A stretch of 64,000 nucleotides of DNA. Origin: Eurosta solidaginis. Lineage: Eukaryota; Arthropoda; Insecta; Diptera; Tephritidae. Position 1 is the first letter of the stretch. Each line of letters opens with the position of its first letter. The notes under the pieces were generated by a model. It was not told the DNA's origin, made no database searches, and saw only the letters and a program-made list of their open reading frames with translations. Positions 19,834-30,289 of the stretch are shown here, piece by piece. Position numbers and translations under genes: made by a program. The DNA lies in contig NC_090323.1 in NCBI RefSeq assembly GCF_040869045.1, forward strand, positions 175,420,083-175,484,082. The letters run 5' to 3'.

Positions 19834-21837
19834 TTAGAGGCGTTGGTTCCACATTACAATTAAAGAGATGGTTGGTGTCATGTGGGGACACATTGCAAGC
19901 AGGGCATACATTATGTCGGGGTTGATTCTGGATAGGTAAGAGTTTAACCTGTTACAGTATCCAGAACGAAATTGAGCAAGAGTGACACGCGTTTCCCTGG
20001 GGAGTATGCGTTCCTCTTCTGCGAGTTCTGGATATTTTTCTTCAAGTACTGGATTCACCGGGCAATTCCTGACATAAAGGTCCGACGCCTGTCTATGGAG
20101 TTCACCAAGGACCTGCTTGTGTTTTTCCGCTTCATACGGCTGGGTTCTCAGGTGCCGTATTTCCTCAAAATGCTTACGGAGATGACTCCTTAGGCCCCTA
20201 GGCGGTGCTGGTTCGTCAATCAGATGTCTGATGGGATGCCCAGGTTTCTGGGTATTCAACAGAAACTGTTTGGTCAGCATCTCATTTCTCTCCCTGATGG
20301 GGAGTATTCTCGCCTCATTATGCAGATGGTGTTCTGGGGACATAAGAAGACAGCCCGTGGCGATTCTGAGAGCAGTATTTTGGCAGGCCTGTAGTTTCTT
20401 CCAGTGGGTGGTTTTTAGGCTTGGCGACCATATGGGTGACGCGTAGCACGTAATCGGCTGGCTAATTGCTTTGTATGTGGTCAAGAGCGTTTCTTTATCT
20501 TTTCCCCACGTACTGCCAGCAAGGGATTTGAGGATTTTATTACGGCTCTGAATTCTTGGAACAATTGCGGTTGCGTGCGCACCAAAATGTAGATCCTGAT
20601 CAAACGTCACACCCAAGATTTTGGGGTGTAGGACAGTCGGTAGCGTAGTGCCATCGACGTGGATGTTCAATATGGTCGACATTTGGGGCGTCCATGTTGT
20701 AAATAAGGTCGCGGAAGATTTAGTCGGTGACAATGACAGGTTTCGCGAGGCGAAAAAACTGGAGAGATCAGGGAGATAGCCGTTTATTTTATTGCATAGC
20801 TCATCGATCTTTGGGCCTGGGCCTGTGGCCATTATTGTGCAGTCATCGGCGTAGGAAACGATTGTGACTCCTTCCGGTGGAGAAGGTAGCTTAGATATGT
20901 AGAAATTAAACAAAAGCGGGGATAGGACACCACCCTGTGGCACCCCTTGTTTAATTCTCCTTTGTTTTGATGTTTCGTTTCTGAATTGCACCGATGCCTG
21001 CCGACCACCCAGATAATTTGCGGTCCACCTTTTAAGACATGGGGGAAGGGTAGACCCTTCCAGGTCTTGCAGTAACGAGCCATGGTTGACCGTATCAAAA
21101 GCTTTTGATAGGTCTAACGCTACGAGTACTGTTCTGTGGTGGGGATATTGATTCAAACCGCAATTTATCTGGGTGCTAATGACATTTAGCGCGGAGGTAG
21201 TGCTATGGAGTTTTCTGAAGCCATGCTGATGAGGGGCTAGCTGCAAATGTGCTTGGAAATAAGGGAGCAAAATGGCTTCAAGCGTCTTTGCCACTGGCGA
21301 TAGGAGAGATATCGGACGATATGACTCACCTACGTTAGCTGGTTTCCCAGGCTTTAGTAGCGGGACCACCTTGGCCATTTTCCATTTCTCGGGTATGACA
21401 AAGGTGGAAAGAGACAGGTTGAAGACATGCGCTAAATATTTGAAACCCTCTTTCCCTAGGTTTTTAAGCATCGGCATGGCTATGCCGTCTGGGCCCACTG
21501 CTTTGGATGGTTTAGCGCGACCAATGGCGTCCTCAACCTCTCTAGCGGTGATGGTAATTGGTGACGCGCTGAGTTTGTGTTTATGTGCGCGTCTATTGGC
21601 TCTCCGTATATCTTTGTCGACCGTAGGATGCATTATATATTGTCGGCAGAAAGCGCTCGCGCATTTTTTCGCATCCGACAGCACCTTATCGCCAAAGGCG
21701 ATGGAAACTTTGTCTTTGTGCTTAGTAGGATTCGATAGGGACTTTACGGTGGACCAAAGTTTGCCTACACCGGTAGAGAGGTTACAACCTCTTAGGTGCT
21801 CTTCCCATTTCGCCCGCTTGTGTTCGTCCACAAGCAA
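19834..21837 (-). CDS. LINE family 1 reverse transcriptase (ORF2 C-terminal part)
   Basis: An uninterrupted 667-codon frame. Fingers and palm show KAVGPDGIAMPML (about residue 112), DLSKAFDTVNH (about 240), QGVPQGGVLSPLLF (about 295) and the catalytic YADD (about 330). The C-terminus ends in a Cys/His-containing tail with MCPHMTP, the position of the terminal zinc-knuckle in Jockey-like LINEs, though one arm is damaged. It copies the element RNA at the nicked target. The frame is separated from the endonuclease frame by a single shift near 21940, where the endonuclease reading ends in SRRRPQA. In the intact element both would be one polyprotein. Confidence 0.85.
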   Translation of the reverse strand: MLVDEHKRAKWEEHLRGCNLSTGVGKLWSTVKSLSNPTKHKDKVSIAFGDKVLSDAKKCASAFCRQYIMHPTVDKDIRRANRRAHKHKLSASPITITAREVEDAIGRAKPSKAVGPDGIAMPMLKNLGKEGFKYLAHVFNLSLSTFVIPEKWKMAKVVPLLKPGKPANVGESYRPISLLSPVAKTLEAILLPYFQAHLQLAPHQHGFRKLHSTTSALNVISTQINCGLNQYPHHRTVLVALDLSKAFDTVNHGSLLQDLEGSTLPPCLKRWTANYLGGRQASVQFRNETSKQRRIKQGVPQGGVLSPLLFNFYISKLPSPPEGVTIVSYADDCTIMATGPGPKIDELCNKINGYLPDLSSFFASRNLSLSPTKSSATLFTTWTPQMSTILNIHVDGTTLPTVLHPKILGVTFDQDLHFGAHATAIVPRIQSRNKILKSLAGSTWGKDKETLLTTYKAISQPITCYASPIWSPSLKTTHWKKLQACQNTALRIATGCLLMSPEHHLHNEARILPIRERNEMLTKQFLLNTQKPGHPIRHLIDEPAPPRGLRSHLRKHFEEIRHLRTQPYEAEKHKQVLGELHRQASDLYVRNCPVNPVLEEKYPELAEEERILPRETRVTLAQFRSGYCNRLNSYLSRINPDIMYALLAMCPHMTPTISLIVMWNQRL

Positions 21838-21911
21838 TCTGATGCGTTGGTTTATATCCCTTATTTGGGGGTCGCCTGGATCAAGCTGCCTTATAAGGTC
21901 GCGTTCCCTCG

Positions 21912-23204
21912 CTAAGCTTGCGGCCTCCGCCGGGAAGTGGGCCGGATTTCGGGAATTCTCCCGGCGGGAATGAAATGTGCCGAGGCGGATTCAATGACCT
22001 TACGGAAGGCACGCTCCCCTTGGCGGGCATCAGTCGGGATAGGGAGGGCAGCAAAGCTGCTGTCTGTTGCAGATTTATATTCTTCCCACTTTCCTTTTTT
22101 GAAGTTTATGAAAGTGCGTTTTTCGGTGACGATGAAGTCGGCGGTACGCTCGAACGAAATAAGTATGGGCAGGTGGTCGGATGCCAATGTTACCATCGGC
22201 TGCCAGTTGACGCAGTTTACGAGTTCTGCGCTCACCATTGAGATATCTGGCGAGCTATGACAGCTTCCTACCATACGTGTGGGGGCGTCTCCGTTTATTG
22301 TGCAGAACGTCGTTTCGTCTATTTGATCCGCCAACATCTCACCCCTACTGTCCGCCCGCAAGTTTGAATGCCATAGGTCGTGATGGGCATTGAAATCGCC
22401 TAAGATAATGCGATTGTTGCCGGTGAGTAAGGCCTCGATATTAGGGCGGTATCCACTGGGGCAACAGGTGACAGGAGGGATGTAGATGTTGATGATTTCT
22501 AGATTTGCATCGCCTGACCGGACAGATAGGCCTTGACGTTCTAAGACATTGTCACTGCGGTCGATGCCAGGATCAAATATATGATATTGCACAGAGTGGT
22601 GTATAATAAACGCGAGGCCGCCTCCATTTCCGCTCTCGCGGTCTTTCCTGTGGACATTATAACCAGAGTAGGTCTGCAATGCAGATCTTGCTGTGAGTTT
22701 AGTCTCTTGAATCGCAGCAATGCGGATGTTGTGCCGCTTCATGAAATCGACTATCTCCGTAATCTTCCCAGTCAGTCCATTACAGTTGAACTGCAGAATT
22801 CTGAAGTGCATGAGGGGTGACGCCGCCACTCTAGGGGTAAGTGAGGGGTGACTTCGCCTAGGTTGTGGAAGGCCAGGACGCAATTGCTGTTGTGGCCTTG
22901 GGACTGGGCGCCCTTGGGCAAGCATTGGGGTACCCGGATGATTTGGGTTTGCGACCTGGCAACATGGCGCGATGAAACCCGTCGAGGGGTTGCCGTCGCG
23001 GAGACCAGAACATCTAGGAAAGTGGCACCACCCAAGGCAGGAGATGCATTGAGCGGATTTCGCAAACCTATATATTCTGTGATGGCAGACGGTGCAAACG
23101 GAGGCAGGGACTAAGAGTCTGTTTCCCTGACCTGCACGATTGCTGCCAGAAAAGAGGGGGGGGGGGGGGAGAAGAAGACGGGGGCAGGGGCTGATGCTCA
23201 GCAT
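21912..23204 (-). CDS. LINE family 1 second zinc module plus APE endonuclease
   Basis: 430 codons. The N-terminal third has a Cys/His-rich module (CTVCHHRIY, QCISCLGWCH, GFIAPCC). From about residue 130 comes an exonuclease-endonuclease-phosphatase domain: LQFNCNGL, AIQETK, LGDFNAHHDLW, SPDIS and ASDHLPILI. These carry the Asn, Glu, Asp/Asn and Asp/His residues of the catalytic site. It nicks the target DNA for reverse transcription. The frame overlaps the end of the upstream zinc-finger frame by 137 bases and is joined to it by a shift near a G11 run (23158-23168). Confidence 0.85.
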   Translation of the reverse strand: MLSISPCPRLLLPPPPLFSGSNRAGQGNRLLVPASVCTVCHHRIYRFAKSAQCISCLGWCHFPRCSGLRDGNPSTGFIAPCCQVANPNHPGTPMLAQGRPVPRPQQQLRPGLPQPRRSHPSLTPRVAASPLMHFRILQFNCNGLTGKITEIVDFMKRHNIRIAAIQETKLTARSALQTYSGYNVHRKDRESGNGGGLAFIIHHSVQYHIFDPGIDRSDNVLERQGLSVRSGDANLEIINIYIPPVTCCPSGYRPNIEALLTGNNRIILGDFNAHHDLWHSNLRADSRGEMLADQIDETTFCTINGDAPTRMVGSCHSSPDISMVSAELVNCVNWQPMVTLASDHLPILISFERTADFIVTEKRTFINFKKGKWEEYKSATDSSFAALPIPTDARQGERAFRKVIESASAHFIPAGRIPEIRPTSRRRPQA

Positions 23205-23736
23205 TGCTACCAGCTCTACTACGAAGGTAGTAGTTATGAGTGGTATCAGCTGTTTCAGTTGTTGGCGCCGTGTGGCGCGAGCAGCAGCGGGTACTTGTTG
23301 TGGCTTGCTGAGCAGCGAAGCTGCTGGAAGGTAGTGGAGATACGCTTAGGCGTAGACTACGGGACGCCCTTGGGCGTGAGCAGCAAGGAGCCACAAAAGA
23401 TTTATAAAAGTTACGTGGACGTCGGGTTTTGGGATCAAGCCCAGAACAACCTGTCCGATGCAACCATCCCTTGCACGAGACACACTGAACAGAGTATGAC
23501 CGTCCTAAAAAGATTCTTTTCTGGCAAATGCAGCAAAACCATTTCTCAGGACCGGGGTCAGGAGACGGACCCGGTTTGTGTTCGATACCTTCCCGGAGTA
23601 AGAGAATATGTAGCAGTCCTGCTGCAAGAAGCTGCTGGGAGGATGACAATTTGTGGGAGGGACGAAACAAATTAAATGGGGTCACACTGAAATGACAGTC
23701 CTTGGTCGGGAAAAATCCCGAGTCGCTCCGGTACAT
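23068..23736 (-). CDS. LINE family 1 N-terminal PHD-like region
   Basis: 222 codons. The start region has a hydrophobic stretch with REGIEHKPGPSPDPGP, then WFCCICQKRIFLG, QCVSCKGWLH and a later APCC: a C4-H-C3 pattern like a PHD finger, followed by a Ser/Pro/Arg-rich linker. It ends out of frame with the endonuclease frame. A second, similar finger follows there, so the element carries two PHD-like modules in tandem. The likely role is nucleic-acid or histone-tail binding; this is inferred from the fold. Confidence 0.7.
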   Translation of the reverse strand: MYRSDSGFFPTKDCHFSVTPFNLFRPSHKLSSSQQLLAAGLLHILLLREGIEHKPGPSPDPGPEKWFCCICQKRIFLGRSYSVQCVSCKGWLHRTGCSGLDPKTRRPRNFYKSFVAPCCSRPRASRSLRLSVSPLPSSSFAAQQATTSTRCCSRHTAPTTETADTTHNYYLRSRAGSNAEHQPLPPSSSPPPPPLFWQQSCRSGKQTLSPCLRLHRLPSQNI

Positions 23737-23760
23737 AGAACCGACTGCCTTGGGCTTTTT

Positions 23761-24280
23761 CGTTCATTTCAGAGATTCGAATTTTTCGTTCTTTTTCTGA
23801 TGAACGAACAAGTTGTTCTTTTTGTTCATCTGTTCTTTTTTTCAAGCAAATTTGTTCACTGCTGCTCGCACCCGCGAAAAAAGCCACCAAGTATAGATGG
23901 AGGTGTGTATGCAGCAATGCTTTGTGTGGGTATATTTAAATGTGTTATGAATAAATAAGATAAATATATATGTATAATTAACTTCAAAAAAGTTGCAAAA
24001 TTCGGAAGATCCAGGAAATTGAAAGAGTACAGACACAAATTGTACATATGAACTATCCAAGTTAAATAAATGTAATAATTAGTTTCTTACAAAACATGTT
24101 TTTCATAAATAGTCCATACATATATTGTTGTAGCAGTGCCACTCACAAAGATGACCACACATATCTTTAGTGTAAGTGGCTTCATCGACATTCGTGTTCA
24201 CTGTGAATTTCTGCGTATGTATGTATGAATTTACAATGTTCGCGACCGAGAAGAGAGAAAGAATAACAAGATAAAACGAA
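23761..24280. other. Region between LINE coding start and SINE-like copy
   Basis: Repeated GAACAA/TTGTTC words near 23800-23850. It could be the LINE 5' UTR or older nested sequence. No ORF recognised. Confidence 0.3.
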
Positions 24281-24538
24281 TCCTGTTTCACTAACTGACG
24301 AGGCTCTGGCGACCCTAAGCTCCTTATGGAACTTGGGGTTGGGGAGGGAGGGGATGGCCTGAAGGTTTAATGTGGCCACATAAATCGTTCCCGAGATGGT
24401 CGGGCCAGCACCTTAATGGTGCTGTGGTACCGGAGCGTACCGGATCTGTATCCGGCAAAGGACCATCACATCGATAACACTCCCCAAAGCCTTCGGGGAG
24501 CAACCTTATCGCTACAACAACAACAACAACAACAACTA
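24281..24538 (+). mobile_element. SINE-like CAA-tail family, 5'-truncated copy
   Basis: From TCCTGTTTCACTAACTGACG through GAGATGGTCGGGCCAGCACC and GATCTGTATCCGGCAAAGG to CTTATCGCTACAACAACAAC. It is the cleanest 3' half in the window and lies inside the block inserted into the Harbinger element. Confidence 0.8.
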
Positions 24539-24651
24539 AATGACTAAAAGAACAAATAGAACCGAAATCGAAGATCTAGTTCACTTGTTCAGTTGAGAGA
24601 CCCGGTCAATTGAAGAAGTTCAGAACGCAACGACCCAACTCTATCAATCGT

Positions 24652-25646
24652 AGTTCCGTTTTTCTAAGTTGCAAATTAGTTAGCGGAAAAATATTTTATT
24701 TTTATTTTTTTATTAATTTATAACAGAATTTTAACAAAAATGTAAGTAAAACTTGTTAAGGAACGTAGAAGGCTTGATGATGATTGTTTTTTATATGTTT
24801 CCAGGTCAAAAACAACATGTCGATGTCCTTGGACGTATTTGCCCCGCAAAAGTATCTAACACATACTTGAAAGCATCCTTATTAAGTCGAAAGTTTTTTT
24901 TGAACCTAAATAAGAAAATAAGTCATTAAACTTTACCATTTTTAAGTTCAATTTCTTACAATTCGTCACTCATCTCAAATGGATTACACAAATCTCGCAA
25001 TATTTGCCTTTCCATTCTCGCCTGGCAATTTTCGTATGCGTTGCTTTCCAACTCCACAAATAATGACTCGGCTATTGATTCCACTATAATAGACAGCTAT
25101 AAATTGTGTCTGTTCGTTGGGTCCAGTTACATGCCAAAGCACGCTGCCGGAGTAAAGGAAGGTGAAGCGAAAACGTAAACAAACCTTGCGGAAAGAATAA
25201 ATAAATCTTCATAAAGTATTTTTGGCCAGTGCAATGAAATTAGCATCCATAAAATTAAGAAAATGTCAACTATATTCGTGCAGGAATCTGTTTTAACAAA
25301 ACTTGGTGGCCACGGCAGGGAATTGGCCAAAAGAGCGACAAAAACACACTTACAATTATGAAAGCACTTCACTCAAAAAAATATAACACTGCGGCAATAT
25401 ATTCTATTGCTTTTTTTTTGTACAAAATTGCGTGGATAATAAAATATAAAGGTTTTTCAGTGTTTTCTAACAAATTTTCTTTAATTTATTTTGTTCCACT
25501 GTTCACACATTCCGTACAAACAGCTGATTTCGAAAAATCATTTGCTTTTCCTCTTCTCGTTACCATTCCGTCGTAATACAGAATACCCAACTTCGATTAA
25601 AGCGGAGCGTAGAACGGGAACGTAATCGAAATGCAGAATAGGGGTG
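24652..25646 (-). mobile_element. Harbinger-derived element, right part (split copy)
   Basis: Colinear with 56715-57712. The minus strand has transposase N-terminal remains: ESNAYENCQARMERQILRDL ending before a GTAAG donor, then FRLNKDAFKYVL-type sequence. It ends GCAGAATAGGGGTG, the reverse of the left TIR. Confidence 0.85.
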
Positions 25647-25649
25647 ATT

Positions 25650-27345
25650 AATTTTGTTCGCATAACGGTAATCCGTAGCGGCATAAACTAATCGAGATAG
25701 ATATAGACTTCTATATATCAAAATGATCCGGGCGAAAAAAGAAATTCATTTAGCCATGTCCGTCCGTCCGTCCGTCCGTCTGTCCGTAAACACGATAACT
25801 TGAGTAAATTTTTAAGTATCTTGATGAAATTTGGTATGTAGGTTCCTGGGTTCATCTCATATCGCTATTTAAAATGAACGAAATCGGACTATAACCACGC
25901 CCACTTTTTCGATATCGAAAATTTCGAAAAACCGAAAAAGTGCGATAATTCATTACCAAAGACATATTTACCAAGATATAAAGATGAAACTTGGTAGGTG
26001 GGTTGACCTTATGAAGCAGAATAGAAAATTAGTAACATTTTGGACAATGGGCGTGGCACCGCCCACTTTTAAAAGAAGGCAATTTAAAAGTTTTGCAAGC
26101 TGTAATTTGGCAGTCGTTGAAGATATCATGATGAAATTTGGCAGGAACGTTACTCCTATTACTGTATGTGTGCTATAAAAAATTTGCAAAATCGGATGAA
26201 GAACACGCCCACTTTAAAAAAAAATTTTAAAAGTAAAATTTTTACAAAAATTGATTATCTTTACAGTATATGTGACCCGGCCTATGAAAAGGTGGCTTAT
26301 TACTCAAAAAAGAAATAACGAGAAACAGCTGTTAAAGATAAACAATACATTACTCCAGTAATGATATGGTGCAACAAAATAAAAATATAAAAGAAAATTT
26401 CAAAATGGGCGTGGCTCCGCCATTTTTCATTTAATTTGTCTAGGATACTTTTAATGCCATAGGTCGAACAAAAATTTACCAATCCTTGTGAAATTTGGTA
26501 AGGGCATAGCTTCTATGACGATAACGGTTTTTTGTGAAAATGGGCGAAATCGGTTGAAGCCACGCCCAGTTTTTATACACAGTCGACCGTCTGTCCTTCC
26601 GCTCGGCTGTTAACACGATAACTTGAGCAAAAATCGATATATCTTTACTAAACTTAGTTCACGTACTTATCTGAACTCACTTTGTCTTGGTATAAAAAAT
26701 GACCGAAATCCGACAATGACCACGCCCACTTTTTCGATATCGAAAATTACGAAAAATGAAAAAAATTCCATAATTCTTTACCAAGTATGAAAAAAGAGAT
26801 GAAACATGGTAACTTTGTAAAATGGGTGTGACACCTACCATATTAAGAAGAAGAAAATGAAAAAGTTCTGCAGGGCGAAATCAAAAGCCCTTGGAACCTT
26901 GGTAGGAATACTGTTCGTGGTATTACATATATAAATAAATTAGCGGTACCCGACAGATGATGTTCTGGGTCATCCTGGTCCACTTTGGTCGATATATCGA
27001 AAACGACTTCACATATACAACTAAGGGCCACTCTCTTTTAAAACCCTCATTAATACCTTTAATTTGATACCCATATCTTACAAACACATTCTAGAGTCAC
27101 CCCCGGTCCACCTTTAGGGCAATATCTCGAAAAGGTGTCCACCTATAGAACTATGGCCCACTCCCTTTCAAAATACTCTTTAATACCTTCCAAATGATAC
27201 CCATGTCATACAAACACATTCCAGGGTTACCCCTGGGTTCATTTTCGTACATGGTGATTTTCCCTTATTTTGTCTCCAAAGCTGTCAGCTGAGTATGTAG
27301 TGTTCGGTTACACCCAAACTTAGCCTTCCTTACTTGTTTTTTTTT
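25650..27345 (-). repeat. Long dispersed non-coding repeat R
   Basis: In reverse orientation it starts AACAAGTAAGGAAGGCTAAG, followed by two or three ~130-bp units (26940-27250) with TTGATACCCATATC and TACAAACACATTC. Then come several blocks with CGCCCACTTTTTCGATATCG and CACGCCCA, and it ends in a CCGT/CTGT microsatellite (about 25764-25790) next to CATGGCTAAAT. There is no ORF of note. The same start word and microsatellite-CATGGCTAAA end occur in the unrelated-looking 46.3-49.7 kb element, so both may belong to one structural class. Superfamily not assigned. Confidence 0.65.
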
Positions 27346-28526
27346 TAATAAGAGTATGCCTTGCTAATTAAAAATAGACAAAAGCTTACGAACCGGCACG
27401 TGGAAGTTGGCGATGTTCTAGTTATTTTTATTTAAAGCAAATTTTAAATGTAACATGTAAGATTTGGAGGTGTGCACATACACAATACAACAATGCACAT
27501 ATTTAATTACGTATTACATAACAACAATTGCTACTACTGAGCATAAGCTGCTCTCCGTGTACTCGCTTATGTTAACCCACCACCACCACCACTGAGTACT
27601 AACTTTTGCAACTTGTATTACCAATGATGGAATCACCCCTCTATTTTTTCTTTACTCCATGTGTGTTTGGATGTTTCTACGTTTGAGTTGCCTGCGTAAA
27701 ATCATTGAAATGGGAAAATAATAAAAACAAAAAAAATAGACTAAAAGAGGCATAGATACGTTGCGGTGTTGACACAAGCAGGTCGCGCAAATAGTGAAAG
27801 GTAGAGCTGAATAACGCGAAATTAAGTGGCATTTGTTATTTATTTATTTGTGTTTTTTTTTCTTATATATGGGTATATAAACAATAAAATTTTAATGCCG
27901 CTATTGCGCTAATTAGTCTGTACAAATTAATGACTTTTTGTTATCAGTAAAATTATCGAATGAGAACTCTTCGGTACAGCTGAGGTAAGAGACTGGGTAG
28001 AAAAGGTAAAGAAAATAAATGTAAATAACGGAGTAAAAAATTTCATAATTTTGTCAATCTTAACGGGTTTATAAAATAATGACATATGTATAGCAAAAAA
28101 CAGTTTAAGAAAAACGAAATTTGAAAAAAATCTAAGAAAAAAGTTAAAATTCACCCAAAAAAAGAAACGGTTAGTTAAACAAAAATAAATAAATAAAGTG
28201 TGGTCTCAAAACAATATCGAATAGATAACGTATTTAACATGATTGGCAATAACCATATATTTTTTTTTATTTATTGTTATTTATTGGTTTGGAGAAACGA
28301 ATAACCAAATTAAATAGAAAAGAATAAAAATAAAGCTTTAAAAAATACAAAAAAAAAAACAAAATATTACAAAATTAAATATTTTTTTTATACAAAAAAT
28401 ATAAGATTAAAGAAACATAATTAATAACAACAAACTTATAGAGTTTTCTTTTCTGAAATAAATTGTTGCCTAAGTAAATGGTAAAGCCTTAATAGAAATA
28501 CTCCTACCCCAAAAAATTTCCAACAT
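27346..28526. other. AT-rich region, no supported gene
   Basis: Short A/T-rich simple sequence and a (CCA)n run at 27580-27595. No coding signal found. Confidence 0.35.
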
Positions 28527-28529
28527 TTA

Positions 28530-29911
28530 GGCCAGGTGTTTCTGTAGTTGGTTAAGCTAAGCTTAAACTAAATTTGCTTAAACTCTAGTCAAATTTAAAC
28601 TCCAGTTAAACTACTGAGCAGTTTTCAGTCACAGTTTAAGGCCGCCTTTGGGGTATGCTTTTTTGTGCGGCAACATTGTTTTTTTATTATCTAGATAATT
28701 TGTAAATACGGCAACAGCTGGATTTTGTTTACCTAACAAACATGGAAAAAAATTCTCCAGCGAAATTATATATATAGTTCCGGAAGTGATATCCAACATC
28801 ATTATTTAATTTTTCTTAAAACATATAGTTCTCTCGTTGATATCCAATTTAATTTTCCGATCACTATCCAACCTTTGAGAAGTTTTGTAAAATTAATAGT
28901 TTTCGAGTTGATATCCAACGTCATTAAATATTCCAATTAATATCCTAATTTCGAGAGATCTTGAGAAATATACAGTTCTCAAATGAACATTCTCCAGTTG
29001 GTATTCTACATTGCATATCGAGTTAAGGTGGAGTTGAAAAAAATCTCCAAGGTTGTACCACCAAAACCAACAGCTGTTTATTGTGAGAAATAAACACCTA
29101 ATTGACAGCAGTAATGAGGCATAATTAATCAAAAATATATTATATAGGCATCCGCCGTGGTGTGATGGGAGCGTGCTCCGCCTACCACACCGAAGATCCT
29201 GGGTTGATGCCCCGGGCAAAGCAACATCAAAACTTTAGAAACAAGGTTTTTCAATTAGAACCCACTTTTTCTAAGCGGGATTGCCCTTCGGCAGTGTTTG
29301 GCAAGCACTCCGAGTGTGTTTCTGCTATGAAAAGCTCTCAGTGAAAACTCATCTGCCTTGCAGATGCCGTTCGGCATAAAACAAGTATGTCCCGTCCGTT
29401 CTTGTAGGAAAAATAAAAGGAGTACGACACAAATTGGAAGAGAAGCTCTGCATAAAATCTCTTCGGAGGTTAGCGTGTCACATTTATTTATTTTTTAAAT
29501 TATATGTATTTCTTACATTTGAGTAGTCAAAGAACCACAAGTTGTTAATTAAATTTGTTCAACTAAGTAATAGCATTTTTTGTTTTATAAAAAATTGCCT
29601 TTTTTTGCTGAGTACGCTATGATTCTCGTTAAGTTGAGCCACTGTTTTGAAACAACTCTTGAGATTTTAGAAGTATGCCAAGTTATCAATATGAGCTCTA
29701 ATGGTACTCAAGCCCAAATGCTTGTTGGGTATATTCGACGCCATTTCGAACGAACGGAAATCACCGATAGGTTAACTAGAGTTTAACCCAGCCAGATCGG
29801 CCGCTTAAGCTCAGCTTAAACTTCAGTTAAAGTAGACTTAAAAACTGCAGAATAAGGTTAGGCGTAGTTTAACTGACAAACTGAATTGAACTTGTACTGA
29901 AAAACCGGGCC
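28530..29911. mobile_element. PIF/Harbinger-like TIR element with nested SINE (1382 bp)
   Basis: The left end GGCCAGGTGTTTCTGTA pairs with the reverse-complemented right end GGCCCGGTTTTTCAGTA. Subterminal regions on both sides are rich in TTAAGC/GCTTAA and TTTAAACT words. The flanking 3-bp duplication is TTA (28527-28529, 29912-29914), typical of PIF/Harbinger. The centre has imperfect repeats of GTTGATATCCAA (28780-28920) and the SINE at 29149. No transposase recognised. Confidence 0.7.
29149..29482 (+). mobile_element. tRNA-derived SINE, full-length
   Basis: The head CCGCCGTGGTGTGATGGGAG and the later GGGTTGATGCC resemble the A and B boxes of a tRNA-type pol III promoter; the B box lacks one C of GGTTCGATGCC. 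The body has GAGTGTGTTTCTGCTATGAA and the tail region AAGGAGTACGACACAAATTG. Diverged partial copies lie at 19255-19515 and about 50755-50870. Such SINEs are usually moved by a LINE with a matching tail. None of the three LINE families here shares this 3' end. Confidence 0.75.
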
Positions 29912-29914
29912 TTA

Positions 29915-30289
29915 TAGTGCATGCAGAGAACATAAATGGATACCCCGTGTATTAGCTGATTTTCACAAGCGTGTTGTCAATGATAATACAAATTCATTAG
30001 CAATTATTTCCTTCAATTCAATTTACTTTTCTAAAAATTTGTGAAGTTAGGAAAATAAATTGTCACGATCAGCTGGTTTAGCAGAGTTGCACTGCCACAC
30101 CGCCATTTTATGCGGGGTAAAAGTGTGACGCTTTTGCGTTGCGAGCAGGCAACAATTTTCACAAAAGAACGAAATACCCCGTAAAGGCGTTACCTGCTTT
30201 TTAGAATAGAACAAAATATATTTACAACCCTTGCGCGGCATACAAAAAGCGTAGCACTTTTGCCAGAAAAGAAAACGCTATTAAAGAAA
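29915..30289. other. No supported gene
   Basis: AT-rich. A 64-codon minus-strand ORF (30047-30241) shows no known domain. Confidence 0.35.

Larger units (their letters stand above)
19684..23760 (-). mobile_element. LINE family 1 (PHD-EN-RT), near full-length, frameshifted
   Basis: On the minus strand: PHD-like zinc motifs, an APE-type endonuclease, reverse transcriptase, a 3' UTR and a (CAA)n tail (seen as TTG repeats at 19688-19716). RT motifs and domain order place it in the CR1/Jockey superfamily. ATCGT occurs at both junctions with the split Harbinger element (19679-19683, 24647-24651), so the inserted block reaches 24646. The LINE's exact 5' end within 23.7-24.6 kb is unclear. Frame breaks near 23100 and 21940 make it inactive. 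Shorter copies of the family are at 31.84 kb and 39.5/44.15 kb. Confidence 0.85.

Noticed and set aside
21272..21973. 233-codon plus-strand ORF
   Set aside because: Antisense shadow of the LINE family 1 reverse transcriptase.
29158..29225. tRNA gene
   Set aside because: Only the promoter boxes resemble a tRNA; no clover-leaf closes and it is followed by a SINE body.
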